64,000 bases of DNA from the NCBI GenBank assembly GCA_947172645.1, contig CAMWBY010000014.1:1-64000 (forward strand), in the 5' to 3' direction. Below the pieces are notes generated by a model that was not told the DNA's origin, did no database searches, and saw only the letters and a list, made by a program, of their open reading frames with translations. The DNA is from an uncultured Lachnospiraceae bacterium. Lineage in GTDB: Bacteria; Bacillota; Clostridia; Lachnospirales; Lachnospiraceae. The position numbers and the translations under genes are program-made. Below, one piece after another: positions 1-9,467 of this stretch (its first letter is position 1; each line of letters starts with the position of its first letter).

Positions 1-35
1 GAAAAATGTCACAAAGTGCGTAAATTCAAGGATTT

Positions 36-1586
36 CTAGGTATCTTTCCTTTGTAGTCCTACCACAGTCTCCACATGCACACTATGACAAAACTGGTCTA
101 CTGCCCGAACGCGCTTTAATACATAACCCCCGTCGCACAGCGTCCGCAAATCCCTCGCCAACGTGGCTGAATCGCAGCTTACGTACACAATCCGCCCCGG
201 GCCCATGGCAATCATCGTCTCAAGGCACTTTTCATCACATCCCTTGCGCGGCGGGTCCACCACAATCACGTCAGGACGGAGCATTTGTTCCTCCGTGCCT
301 GCGCCCTTATAAAATGCCGGAAGCACCTCCTCGGCTTTGCCCACATAGAACTCTACATTGTCAATCCGGTTCTCCCGCGCATTCTCTCCGGCATCCTCAA
401 CGGCCTCCGGAATTACCTCCACGCCGTACACCTGCTTTGCCCGCTTCGCCATAAAAAGGGATATTGTCCCAATCCCACAGTACAAATCCCACACGGTTTC
501 CCTGCCCGTCAGCCCCGCATAGTCAAGGGCCAGCCTATAGAGTTTTTCCGTCTGCACCGGATTAACCTGATAAAAAGATAACGGGGAGATGGAAAATGTA
601 ATTCCTCCCAGAGTGTCATGAATCTTCCCACCGCCCCAAATCACCCTGATTTCTTTTCCCATTATCACATTCGTTTTCTCTGTATTGGCGCTGATACAGA
701 TGCTCGTTATTTTCTTACATAATTTCCGTTTACCCGATTCCATCGCGCCTGCACTTCCTGCGGCGCTATCCGGCACAAATTTTTCCGCCTGCCTCACCGC
801 ACTGCCACTCGCCCGCGGTTCACTTTCCTCTTCTCTGCCATTGAGGCGAATCTCCCGCAATCTCTCAATCAGCTTGTCTTCCGCAGGCAGCTTCTTTCCG
901 TTGACGACAAGGCACACCATAATTTCTCCACTTGCAAAGCCTGTGCGTATGAGTATATGGCGCACCAACCCTGTCCCTTCCGCCTCACGGTATGCAGTCA
1001 CATTGTTTTCCCTCATATATGAAAGAACCGCTTCAAGAATCTGCTTGTTTTCCGGCGCACCCAGCGCACAGTCCGTGTTGGCTATAATATCATGTGTCCG
1101 ACCCGCATAGAAGCCTGCCACCAGGCCTCCGGCCTTATCATATCCAACCGGATATTGCGCTTTATTGCGGTAATGCCACGGCTCTTCCATCCCGATAATC
1201 GGCTCCATCACGCCGTCTACCTCTTCCTGTGTGAATCCCCCGAGACGAAGAAGATTGTTTTTGACTTTATCCTGTTTATAAATAAGCTGTCTGTCATACA
1301 GCATCGCCTGAATCTGGCATCCGCCGCACTGTCTGTGGAACATGCATTTTGGTTCCACACGAAAAGGAGAAGGCCGCAGAACCTTCTCCACTCTCCCATA
1401 GCCATAATTCTTCTTGCATTTGGTAATCCGCGCCTCCACCAGGTCGCCTATGACCGCATCCTTCACAAATAGGGTGTAACCCGCCGCCTTACCGATTCCT
1501 TCACCGTCATTCCCAATATCTTCTATCACAACTGTGACAATATCATTCTTCTTATAATTTCCCCGTTCTCTCGCTCCGCATCCCAT
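36..1586 (-). CDS. rlmD: 23S rRNA (uracil-5-)-methyltransferase, RlmD/RlmCD type
   Basis: This is a SAM-dependent enzyme that methylates C5 of a uridine in 23S rRNA. The N-terminus (residues ~12-65) is a TRAM RNA-binding domain, followed by a cysteine cluster (CMFHRQCGGC) typical of the 4Fe-4S site in this family. The C-terminal Rossmann domain has the SAM motif DLYCGIGTISLF, the DPPRKG motif and the catalytic-cysteine motif VYVSCDSATLARDL. At 516 aa it is longer than the usual ~450 aa because of a charged, Ala/Ser-rich insert at residues ~245-290 that looks like a flexible loop. It is the last gene of a minus-strand series after the YhaM-type gene, separated by a structured 170-bp gap. The exact target base (position 747 or 1939 in E. 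coli numbering) cannot be read from the sequence. Confidence 0.93.
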   Translation of the reverse strand: MGCGARERGNYKKNDIVTVVIEDIGNDGEGIGKAAGYTLFVKDAVIGDLVEARITKCKKNYGYGRVEKVLRPSPFRVEPKCMFHRQCGGCQIQAMLYDRQLIYKQDKVKNNLLRLGGFTQEEVDGVMEPIIGMEEPWHYRNKAQYPVGYDKAGGLVAGFYAGRTHDIIANTDCALGAPENKQILEAVLSYMRENNVTAYREAEGTGLVRHILIRTGFASGEIMVCLVVNGKKLPAEDKLIERLREIRLNGREEESEPRASGSAVRQAEKFVPDSAAGSAGAMESGKRKLCKKITSICISANTEKTNVIMGKEIRVIWGGGKIHDTLGGITFSISPLSFYQVNPVQTEKLYRLALDYAGLTGRETVWDLYCGIGTISLFMAKRAKQVYGVEVIPEAVEDAGENARENRIDNVEFYVGKAEEVLPAFYKGAGTEEQMLRPDVIVVDPPRKGCDEKCLETMIAMGPGRIVYVSCDSATLARDLRTLCDGGYVLKRVRAVDQFCHSVHVETVVGLQRKDT

Positions 1587-1660
1587 CTTCTGCCCACCCG
1601 TCCCTATATTTTCAACTCACAGCCTTCCATCCGTATCCCATATGGCCTTATGGCTCGACT

Positions 1661-1709
1661 GCGAGGGTCAACAACCCCGCTGCAGAGCAACGGAGTATGT
1701 GACCCTCGC
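1661..1709 (-). repeat. Bipartite hairpin element between yhaM and rlmD
   Basis: The outer arms GCGAGGGTCA and TGACCCTCGC form a perfect 10-bp stem. Inside it, read on the minus strand, CCGTTGC and GCAGCGG form a second 7-bp stem with a TCT loop. There is no U-tract after it, so it is a poor intrinsic terminator. It could be an RNA processing or stability element, or a copy of an intergenic palindromic repeat family. Only one copy is recognised in this window. Confidence 0.55.
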
Positions 1710-1759
1710 GGGAATCAATAGCATACTTGTATACGCCGCCTTCAGGCATACAAAGCGCT

Positions 1760-2704
1760 TCACTCCAACCGCGTTCCCCGCACATTCGATTCAAACAGCC
1801 TGTTATATCCCAGCCATCCCGTCTCGTTGCTGCTCTCAAGAAGCTCTGTGAACGTCTCCATCTTGGCGTCGGTATTGTCCGCAAAAGTCAGGGCGACAGC
1901 CTCCACAATAGCAGGCTTCTTCGGCGAGCCAAATTCGTACTCCCCATGGTGCGACAGAATACAGTGTTTCAATTCATTGGCAAGCAAGGACGGAAAACCG
2001 TCAATATCTCTGATTTTCTCCCCGACCATCTCACTGCCAATCACAATATGCCCAAGAAACTGTCCGTCGTCCGTGTAATCATTTTTCGGGAAAAGCGACA
2101 GTTCTTTCGTCTTGCCAATATCATGGCACATAGCCGCCGCAAGCAGCAAGTCCCTGTTTAACACAGCATACTGCGTGCAGAAATAATCACACAGTTTCGT
2201 CACCGCAAGCGTATGCTGCAATAAGCCCCCCACGAAACCGTGATGCACTGTCTTCGCCGCGGAAGACTGCCGGAATGCTTTCACAAATTCCTTATCTTCC
2301 ACAAAAAATGCCCTCAGCAGTTTCTTGAGATACATATTCCCTATGCTGTCAATCAGGCCAAGCAGTTCTTTCATCATATCATCCACCGGATACTTACTGA
2401 CAGGAAGATAATCCGCCGGGTCATATTCTCCTTCCTGGCATTTGCGGATGCGCTTCACATTAACCTGGCCCGCCCCCTGGAAACTGGTCATATCGCCATA
2501 CACTTCTATGTAATCGAGCGCATCGAAATCTTCAATCCCCGCGTTGTTCGGGTCCCAAATTTTCGCGTCCACGGTGCCAGTCTTATCCTGCAAAATTACA
2601 TTGTCATATGGTTTACCGTTTTTTGTGACCGCAGACTGCTTATGCTTGCACAGATAAATATCAAATACCCTGTCGCCTTCTTTATAATCTTTAATATACT
2701 TCAT
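1760..2704 (-). CDS. yhaM: YhaM-family 3'-5' exoribonuclease (OB fold + HD domain)
   Basis: The protein is a metal-dependent 3'-5' nuclease of the YhaM family, acting on RNA and single-stranded DNA ends in the cytoplasm. The start is placed at MKYIKDYKEGDRV, giving 314 aa, the normal family length; a longer ORF begins 10 codons upstream. Residues ~10-90 form an OB-fold nucleic-acid-binding domain (VILQDKTGTVDAKIWD). The HD domain follows, with HTLAVTKLCDYF and the metal-binding AAMCHDIGKTKEL, and a later HHGEYEFG typical of the family. It starts 20 bp after the stop of the HtrA-like gene and is probably co-transcribed with it. Confidence 0.9.
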   Translation of the reverse strand: MKYIKDYKEGDRVFDIYLCKHKQSAVTKNGKPYDNVILQDKTGTVDAKIWDPNNAGIEDFDALDYIEVYGDMTSFQGAGQVNVKRIRKCQEGEYDPADYLPVSKYPVDDMMKELLGLIDSIGNMYLKKLLRAFFVEDKEFVKAFRQSSAAKTVHHGFVGGLLQHTLAVTKLCDYFCTQYAVLNRDLLLAAAMCHDIGKTKELSLFPKNDYTDDGQFLGHIVIGSEMVGEKIRDIDGFPSLLANELKHCILSHHGEYEFGSPKKPAIVEAVALTFADNTDAKMETFTELLESSNETGWLGYNRLFESNVRGTRLE

Positions 2705-2724
2705 TTCTCCTACCGTCCTTTTTC

Positions 2725-4095
2725 TTATTCCCATCTTCCCAATACGACGGACACATCCATCTCTTTCCCCTGTCGCATCAGAGCCATAGTTAACGTGTCT
2801 TCCGGGTTTGCATTATATAATATCGTCAACAGTTCATTATATGTCATAATCGGCGTCTCGTTGACCTGTATCACCACGTCGCCGCTCTGGATACCCGCCG
2901 CCATCGCAGGCGAATCCATCTCAATCTCTTTCACGTATGTGCCCATGGGTATCCCCAGTTCCTCACCCGCCTCTTCGGGCACATCAGCGCCATGTATACC
3001 CAGGTACGCCCTTTCCTTGTCATTGGACATTTTCTCAATGGTCCTTTTTAACTCCGATATTCCATAGGCAGTCAGTAGATTCCCCATATCGTTGCTGGTA
3101 TTCATATTATCGATAATGCCTATGACCATGCCCTTCAAATTCACCAGGACGCCTGTTGCATTCCGGCTGCCGTAAATATCCGTGGAAATCGTCTTATAGG
3201 CAGAATCCGGTTGGTCTACCACCGTCCCTACAGAAGTCACTATGCCATAACATACGGAACCTGCCGTCCCCATCGGACTGCCAAGCGCCACCACAGGGCT
3301 GCCCAATAAGTCGCTGTTATTGGAGCTTCCCAGGTTTGCGATATCTATCACATCCATTGTCTCTTCACCGATTGATAGCAGAGGCACGGACAAAACGGCC
3401 AGTCCTGTGGCGGCATCTTTCTGTACCAGTTGCGCCTCTACCTTCTCCTGGTCACAGAACGTCACCACAATGCTGTCGGCGTCATTTAGCATCCCTGCGC
3501 TGACAAGAATCAAGATAGACTTGCCATTGTTCGCCACGATAATACCGGACGCCGACGCTTCATTCTCATAAATATTATTAAACCAGTCCACATCCGATAC
3601 CACACTGGTAACCGTAACCACAGACCTTCCCGCCGTCTTCGCAAGTCCCGCCATCTCTTCATACAATAGTTGATAATCTTGCAGGCCAAACTGTACTTTC
3701 GACAACAATTCTTCTATCTTCTTATCATCCAGCTCCGGCTGTACCGGTTCCTCCGGTTCTTCCTTCTCCTCCTCCACCAACATGTCTTCCGGCTTCATCT
3801 CCTCTGTCACAGTCTCCTCCGGAAACTGGACCTCCTCCGCCTCTTCCTCCGGATACAGCCTATTGCTGATGACCGGCTCAAGCACCAGGAACGTAAAACA
3901 CGCCACCAACCCGAAGACCACCGCCATGGCCACCGTAATCAACGTCCTGCGCAGCAGTTTCTTCTTATTGACAGGCTTCTGTTTAATCGTCTCGCGCAGG
4001 AAGTCCGACTGGACAGGCGGCGTAGGCGTATACTCTTCCTGTTCCTTCTCCGTTCCCTGGTTAATGCTGTTTTCTTCTTTTCCCTGTTCCGCCAT
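2725..4095 (-). CDS. HtrA/DegP-like membrane protein, apparently a pseudoprotease
   Basis: This 456-aa protein has the S1C (HtrA) layout: a cytoplasmic acidic/basic N-terminus, one membrane helix (around LITVAMAVVFGLVACFTFLV), an acidic Glu/Pro linker, a trypsin-like domain and a C-terminal PDZ domain (YLGIHGADVPEEAG to the end). The catalytic positions are lost. The TNNHV motif reads VSAGM (His to Gly), TDLAVL reads TGLAVL (Asp to Gly), and GNSGG reads RNATG (Ser to Ala). The fold motifs around them are kept, so this is not a frameshifted relic. I infer a non-proteolytic role, for example as a PDZ-based envelope sensor or scaffold. The start at 4095 is preferred because the upstream GTG lacks a binding site. 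Confidence 0.85.
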   Translation of the reverse strand: MAEQGKEENSINQGTEKEQEEYTPTPPVQSDFLRETIKQKPVNKKKLLRRTLITVAMAVVFGLVACFTFLVLEPVISNRLYPEEEAEEVQFPEETVTEEMKPEDMLVEEEKEEPEEPVQPELDDKKIEELLSKVQFGLQDYQLLYEEMAGLAKTAGRSVVTVTSVVSDVDWFNNIYENEASASGIIVANNGKSILILVSAGMLNDADSIVVTFCDQEKVEAQLVQKDAATGLAVLSVPLLSIGEETMDVIDIANLGSSNNSDLLGSPVVALGSPMGTAGSVCYGIVTSVGTVVDQPDSAYKTISTDIYGSRNATGVLVNLKGMVIGIIDNMNTSNDMGNLLTAYGISELKRTIEKMSNDKERAYLGIHGADVPEEAGEELGIPMGTYVKEIEMDSPAMAAGIQSGDVVIQVNETPIMTYNELLTILYNANPEDTLTMALMRQGKEMDVSVVLGRWE

Positions 4096-4148
4096 AAAAT
4101 ATACAGCCTTCCTATATGATATTCTCTCAAGATTCACATCTGTTTACT

Positions 4149-4177
4149 AGTATATCTTCTTTCTAATCCCTTGTAAA
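4149..4177 (-). promoter_or_regulatory. Sigma-A promoter of the HtrA-like/yhaM/rlmD series
   Basis: Read on the minus strand: -35 TTTACA at 4172-4177, a 17-bp spacer, and -10 TATACT at 4149-4154. It lies about 55 bp upstream of the preferred start of the HtrA-like gene, in the region divergent from mutS2. Confidence 0.7.
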
Positions 4178-4375
4178 GCCAGGTATCGATACTGCCCACT
4201 CCATGACCAGTGATACGCTTCGCAATGCACATTGTAAAACACATAGAAATTCTCTCTGTTTTGTGTTAAAATGCTAAAGATAACATTACAGTGAAAAAGC
4301 TCTCCGTTTACAGGGGTATCATTTCCTTCAGTGAATAGAGGGTACATTCACCAATTATAGAGCAGAGGATTCACT

Positions 4376-6751
4376 ATGAACAGCAAAGTACTGCACGTTT
4401 TAGAATACAATAAAATTATCGGGCTGCTGACAGATAAAGCCACCTCGGAGCAAGGAAAAAAACTGGCTTCGGCCCTCGTCCCTATGACCAGCCTGGAAGA
4501 CATATCCAAGGCGCAGACCGAGACTGCCGATGCATTGGGACATCTATTCCGCAAAGGCTCCACTTCTTTTGGCAGCAATAAAGACCTGGGATTCTGCATT
4601 AAGTCGTTGGAAATCGGAAGCGTCCTTTCCGTCGCAGAGCTTCTGCGCATCGCTTCTTTCCTGGAAAATACCGCCCGCATCAAGGCTTACGGAAGGAAAG
4701 ACAGGGAAGATGCGCCGTCGGATTCCCTGGACGTATATTTCGAGGCGTTGGAGCCCCTGACTCCTCTGTCAAATGAAATCCGCAGATGTATCCTGTCGGA
4801 AGAGGAAATTGCCGATGACGCCAGCCCCGCGCTTAAGCAAATCAGACGCCGCATGGCAATCACCAACGATAGAATCCATTCCCAGCTTGCCTCCATGATT
4901 AACGGCGCAAGCCGCACTTACTTACAAGACGCCGTGGTGACCATGCGCAACAACCGTTACTGCATCCCCGTCAAATCCGAGTATAAAGGGCAGGTGCCGG
5001 GAATGGTGCACGACCAGTCTTCCACAGGCTCCACTTTCTTTATCGAACCGGCGGCCGTTGTCAGCCTCAACAATGAACTGCGGGAACTGGAACTGAAAGA
5101 AAAAGAAGAAATCGCCGTTATCTTGGCCGATTTAAGCGCGCAGGCAGGCGTACACACACAAGTCCTGGCAGACGACCAGAAGGCAATGACGATGCTTGAC
5201 TTTATCTTCGCCAAAGCGTCCCTTGCCATGGAACAGAATGCCTCCATGCCGCTCTTTAATACGGAACACCGCATCCGCATCCGCCAGGGTCGTCATCCCC
5301 TTCTGGATAAGAAGAAAGTAGTTCCCATCGATATCCGTCTGGGAGAGGATTTCGACCTTTTGGTCATCACGGGGCCTAATACGGGCGGCAAGACTGTCTC
5401 TCTGAAGACAGTAGGGCTTTTGACTCTTATGGGACAGGCGGGGCTCCATATACCTGCCCTGGACCGCTCTGAACTGTCTATTTTTAACGAAGTATATGCG
5501 GATATCGGCGATGAACAGAGTATTGAGCAAAGTCTCAGTACCTTTTCATCCCATATGACAAATATTGTCTCTATTTTGCAGACGGCGGACGCAGATTCCC
5601 TGTGCCTGTTCGACGAATTAGGGGCAGGCACCGACCCGACGGAGGGCGCGGCTCTTGCCATCGCGGTGCTTGACCATCTGCACGGACGCGGTATACGGAC
5701 TATGGCAACCACCCACTACAGCGAATTGAAAGTCTATGCGCTGTCCACGGATTTCGTGGAAAATGCAAGCTGTGAATTTAGTGTGGAAACCTTGCGTCCT
5801 ACCTATCGTCTGCTTATCGGCATCCCAGGCAAGAGTAACGCCTTTGCGATTTCCTCTAAGCTTGGACTGCCGGACCATATCATCGAAGACGCCAAGCGGC
5901 ATATCACGGAAGACAAAGAAAGTTTCGAGGACTTACTGTCCGACCTGGAGAACAGCCGTCTGACTGTGGAGAAGGAACAGGCGGAAATCGCGTCTTATAA
6001 GAAAGAAATCGAGACGTTAAAACAACGTCTGGAAGCCAAACAGGAGAAAATCGAGCAGGCCAAGGCCCGCATCCTGCGGGAAGCCAACGAAGAAGCCAGG
6101 GAAATCCTGCAAAACGCCAAGGAAATCGCCGACGAAACCATCCGCGCATTCCAGAAGGCAGGCGCCGGTTCTTCCATGAAAGAATTAGAGAAGTCACGCC
6201 AGAAAGTACGTGATAAAATTTCTGAGAAAAACGAGAAACTGGCGTTAAAAAACGACAAGCCAGGCCACAAGGTCCTGAAGCCGAACCAGTTGAAACTCGG
6301 CGACAGCGTCAAGATTGTTTCCATGGGTTTAAAAGGAACCGTCAGCTCCCTTCCCGACCGCAATGGCAAACTTTTCGTCCAATGCGGCATTATCCGTTCG
6401 CAGGTAACTTTGGAGGATGTTGTCCTGATACAGGAAGAGACCGTCAAGACCGATAAATTGCAGCGTTCTTCTTCCGGAAAGCTTAAGATGTCCAAGTCCT
6501 ACTCCGTCTCCACCGAAATTAACCTGCTCGGCAAGACAGTGGACGAGGCCCTGTCCCAGTTAGATAAATACCTGGACGACGCTTACCTGGCCCATCTGCC
6601 GAATGTCCGCATCGTACACGGCAAGGGCACTGGCGCGCTGCGAAATGCGGTGCACAATTATCTGCGCAAGAACCGGGTCGTAAAGAGCTTCCGTCTGGGT
6701 GAGTTTGGAGAAGGTGACGCAGGCGTCACAATTGCAGTGTTTAAAGAATAG
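4376..6751 (+). CDS. mutS2: MutS2 family ATPase/endonuclease
   Basis: MutS2 is a MutS homologue that acts on recombination intermediates and, in Bacillus, on collided ribosomes. The 791 aa show the MutS core and ATPase with Walker A GPNTGGKTVSLKT (~332), the signature STFSSHM, Walker B CLFDELGAGTDPTEGAAL and the H-loop TTHYSE. A long Glu/Lys-rich coiled coil (~520-620) follows, then a KOW-like segment, and a C-terminal Smr nuclease domain (~715-791) with HGKGTGALR. It lacks the mismatch-recognition domain, as expected for MutS2. A response regulator gene follows after 14 bp, so the three plus-strand genes 4376-8913 are probably one transcript. Confidence 0.96.
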   Translation: MNSKVLHVLEYNKIIGLLTDKATSEQGKKLASALVPMTSLEDISKAQTETADALGHLFRKGSTSFGSNKDLGFCIKSLEIGSVLSVAELLRIASFLENTARIKAYGRKDREDAPSDSLDVYFEALEPLTPLSNEIRRCILSEEEIADDASPALKQIRRRMAITNDRIHSQLASMINGASRTYLQDAVVTMRNNRYCIPVKSEYKGQVPGMVHDQSSTGSTFFIEPAAVVSLNNELRELELKEKEEIAVILADLSAQAGVHTQVLADDQKAMTMLDFIFAKASLAMEQNASMPLFNTEHRIRIRQGRHPLLDKKKVVPIDIRLGEDFDLLVITGPNTGGKTVSLKTVGLLTLMGQAGLHIPALDRSELSIFNEVYADIGDEQSIEQSLSTFSSHMTNIVSILQTADADSLCLFDELGAGTDPTEGAALAIAVLDHLHGRGIRTMATTHYSELKVYALSTDFVENASCEFSVETLRPTYRLLIGIPGKSNAFAISSKLGLPDHIIEDAKRHITEDKESFEDLLSDLENSRLTVEKEQAEIASYKKEIETLKQRLEAKQEKIEQAKARILREANEEAREILQNAKEIADETIRAFQKAGAGSSMKELEKSRQKVRDKISEKNEKLALKNDKPGHKVLKPNQLKLGDSVKIVSMGLKGTVSSLPDRNGKLFVQCGIIRSQVTLEDVVLIQEETVKTDKLQRSSSGKLKMSKSYSVSTEINLLGKTVDEALSQLDKYLDDAYLAHLPNVRIVHGKGTGALRNAVHNYLRKNRVVKSFRLGEFGEGDAGVTIAVFKE

Positions 6752-6765
6752 AAAGGCATAGGATT

Positions 6766-7464
6766 ATGGTAAATAAACAAAAAATATTAATTGTGGACGA
6801 TGACAACAATATTGCGGAACTGATTTCTCTCTATCTGACCAAAGAGTGTTTCGAGACAATGATTGTCAATGACGGAGAATCGGCCTTAAGCGCGGCGGAC
6901 AGTTTCGACCCGAACCTGATGTTGCTCGACTTAATGCTTCCGGGCATCGACGGCTATCAGGTCTGCCGGGAAATCCGTTCCAAATCGACGCTGCCTATCA
7001 TTATGCTCTCCGCCAAGGGAGAAGTTTTCGACAAGGTGCTTGGGCTGGAGCTTGGCGCCGACGACTATATCGAGAAACCTTTTGACTCTAAGGAACTGGT
7101 GGCAAGAGTTAAAGCGGTATTACGCCGTTATAAATCGGCTGCCCCCGAGCCGAAGACCGCCGACATTAAAAGTGTGGAATACCCTGACCTGGTTATCAAC
7201 CAGACCAACTATTCCGTTATCTACATGGGAAAGCCCATTGAAATGCCACCCAAAGAACTGGAGCTTCTCTATTTCCTCGCCTCATCGCCGAACCAAGTCT
7301 TTACCAGGGAGCAGCTCCTTGCCCAGATATGGGGGTATGACTATATGGGCGATACCCGCACCGTGGACGTGCATATCAAGCGCCTTCGGGAGAAAATCAA
7401 AGACCATGAAAAATGGGGTATTGTCACCACCTGGGGAGTAGGTTATAAATTTGAATCCAGATAA
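6766..7464 (+). CDS. OmpR/PhoB-family response regulator
   Basis: A 232-aa cytoplasmic transcription factor. The N-terminal receiver has the acidic pocket DDD (11-13), the phosphoacceptor Asp55 in LMLLDLMLPG, and Lys in the IEKPF motif. The C-terminal winged helix (~135-230) ends in the usual DVHIKRLREKI recognition helix and WGVGYKFE. Its partner is the histidine kinase gene 24 bp downstream. The pair follows mutS2 directly; target genes are not evident. Confidence 0.95.
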   Translation: MVNKQKILIVDDDNNIAELISLYLTKECFETMIVNDGESALSAADSFDPNLMLLDLMLPGIDGYQVCREIRSKSTLPIIMLSAKGEVFDKVLGLELGADDYIEKPFDSKELVARVKAVLRRYKSAAPEPKTADIKSVEYPDLVINQTNYSVIYMGKPIEMPPKELELLYFLASSPNQVFTREQLLAQIWGYDYMGDTRTVDVHIKRLREKIKDHEKWGIVTTWGVGYKFESR

Positions 7465-7488
7465 TATTCGGAAAGCACAGGATATATC

Positions 7489-8913
7489 ATGAGAAAAACG
7501 CTGTACCTCAAATTAATACTTGCCTATATTATTTTCGGCCTGTTCGGCTTCGTGGTGGTGGCCACTTTCGTATCCAATATGACTATCGACCATTTGAAAA
7601 AAGAACATGCGGATTCTCTCTACCGGGAAGCCACTCTCATTGCAAACACCTACGCATCAGACCTGTATAATAATGAAGTTTCACTGGAGACTGTGAAACT
7701 GCAATTAGACGCCCTGGACACATACCTTAATGCCACCCTATGGATAATCAACCCTTCCGGACGTATGATTTTGGACTCCTCAGCCCCTTTGGACCTGGAA
7801 AACGAAATTGTCATCGAAAATTTTGACCCTACTATCACTGAAGGGTCTTATTACACCATCGGCGATTTTTTCCATACCTTTGAGGATAAGATGTTGAGCG
7901 TATTTGCCCCAATCACTTCCGAATACAAGGTGAAAGGCTACGTAGTGATTCATTACTCTATGGGCAGCATCCAGGCGGAGGCAAACAAGCTTCTCAATAT
8001 ATCCTATGTTATGCTTATTATCCTTTTCCTGCTGTCACTAATCATCCTGATTTTCTTTACGGAGATTGTCTATATCCCTCTGCGCAAAATTACAGAGGCG
8101 ACGGAGCAGTATGCCAGCGGCAATATGCATTATGAATTTACCGTAGAAAGCGAGGATGAAATCGGCTATCTGGCCGCTACGCTTTCCTATATGGCCAGTG
8201 AAATCGCCCGCTCGGAAGATGACCAGAAGAAATTCGTGGCCAATGTCTCCCACGACTTCCGCTCCCCTCTTACTTCCATCAAAGGATACCTGGAAGCCAT
8301 GATGGACGGCACGATTCCGCCTGAAATGTATGAGAAATACCTGACCATCCTCTTGAATGAGACGGAACGGCTGAGCAAGCTGACTAACAGCCTTCTCACG
8401 TTGAATAACCTGAATACAAAGGGGATTATGCTAAACAAGACAGATTTCGATATCAATAAGACAATACGCGACGTGGCGGCCACTTTCGAAGGAACATGCC
8501 GCTCTAAGACAATCGCCATCGAACTGGTGCTGACCGGAGACGAGATGTATGTGGTGGCCGATATAGACAAGATACAGCAGGTACTCTATAACCTGTTGGA
8601 TAACGCCATTAAATTCAGCCACCACGATTCCATCATCAAACTGGAAACATCGGAAAAACATAATAAAGTTTTCATCAGTGTGAAGGACTCCGGCATCGGC
8701 ATCCCGAAAGACGACCTGAAATTAATATGGAACCGTTTCTACAAATCCGACCTGTCCCGCGGCAAGGATAAGAAAGGAACAGGTCTCGGACTGTCAATTA
8801 CAAAAGAAATCATCCGCTCACACGGAGAAAACATCAATGTCATCAGCACGGAAGGAGTGGGCACGGAATTTATTTTCTCGCTGCCCAAATCCAGATTGGA
8901 AGATGAAGACTGA
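7489..8913 (+). CDS. Sensor histidine kinase (HAMP, membrane-bound)
   Basis: A 474-aa membrane kinase paired with the preceding response regulator. It has an N-terminal membrane helix (~8-28), an extracytoplasmic sensor domain (~30-165), and a second helix (~170-192). A HAMP domain, the dimerisation helix with phosphorylated His255 in ANVSHDFRSPLTSIKGY, and the ATPase boxes follow (NLLDNAIKF, DSGIGIPKDD, GTGLGLSI). The architecture resembles WalK/PhoR-type kinases but no PAS domain is visible. Its TGA stop abuts the TAA stop of the convergent trmL gene with no intergenic base. Confidence 0.95.
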   Translation: MRKTLYLKLILAYIIFGLFGFVVVATFVSNMTIDHLKKEHADSLYREATLIANTYASDLYNNEVSLETVKLQLDALDTYLNATLWIINPSGRMILDSSAPLDLENEIVIENFDPTITEGSYYTIGDFFHTFEDKMLSVFAPITSEYKVKGYVVIHYSMGSIQAEANKLLNISYVMLIILFLLSLIILIFFTEIVYIPLRKITEATEQYASGNMHYEFTVESEDEIGYLAATLSYMASEIARSEDDQKKFVANVSHDFRSPLTSIKGYLEAMMDGTIPPEMYEKYLTILLNETERLSKLTNSLLTLNNLNTKGIMLNKTDFDINKTIRDVAATFEGTCRSKTIAIELVLTGDEMYVVADIDKIQQVLYNLLDNAIKFSHHDSIIKLETSEKHNKVFISVKDSGIGIPKDDLKLIWNRFYKSDLSRGKDKKGTGLGLSITKEIIRSHGENINVISTEGVGTEFIFSLPKSRLEDED

Positions 8914-9408
8914 TTATGCCTTCCATTGCAGACGGTGCAGTTCACCTTCTGTCTGCATATTCCCAAAGCCGTTCTGCCTGAGCGCTTCATACAATACGAT
9001 TGCCACGGAATTGGATAAGTTCAGAGACCTAATCTGCTCCATCATCGGGATGCGGATACAGGTCTCTTCACTTTCTATGAGAATTTCTTCCGGAATGCCT
9101 CCACTTTCCTTGCCAAACATAATATAATCGTCAGGTCCAAAGGACGCCTCCGTGTAGATTCGTTTCGCCTTGGTAGTCGCCATCCAGATTGTGGCATTCG
9201 GATGCTTCTCACGAAATTCCCGGTAATTCATATATCTTGTCACATCAAGATGCTCCCAATAATCCATTCCGGCACGCTTAACCGACTTCTCATCCAACCG
9301 GAACCCCAATGGCTCAATCAGATGCAGGCTCGTACCTGTGGCAACACAGGTACGGCCAATATTTCCCGTATTCGCCGGAATCTCCGGCTGATGCAGTATA
9401 ATGTGCAT
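8914..9408 (-). CDS. trmL: tRNA (cytidine/uridine-34-2'-O)-methyltransferase TrmL
   Basis: A 164-aa SPOUT-class methyltransferase that 2'-O-methylates the wobble nucleotide of leucine tRNAs. The start is set at MHIILHQPEIPANTGNIGRT, the conserved N-terminus of the family; the ORF is open 10 codons further. SPOUT knot motifs are visible: IMFGKESGGIPEEIL and RIPMMEQIRSLNLSNSVAIVLYE. It lies 59 bp downstream of the aminotransferase gene on the same strand and may be read through from that operon. Confidence 0.95.
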   Translation of the reverse strand: MHIILHQPEIPANTGNIGRTCVATGTSLHLIEPLGFRLDEKSVKRAGMDYWEHLDVTRYMNYREFREKHPNATIWMATTKAKRIYTEASFGPDDYIMFGKESGGIPEEILIESEETCIRIPMMEQIRSLNLSNSVAIVLYEALRQNGFGNMQTEGELHRLQWKA

Positions 9409-9467
9409 GTGGTATCTCTCTCCCAGCCAAAAGCGCATATTCGATGCACTGATACATCGTTTCGCCT

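Noticed and set aside
4147..4347. 66-aa minus-strand ORF between the HtrA-like gene and mutS2
   Set aside because: It covers the promoter of the HtrA-like gene, has no ribosome site and shows no protein-like pattern.
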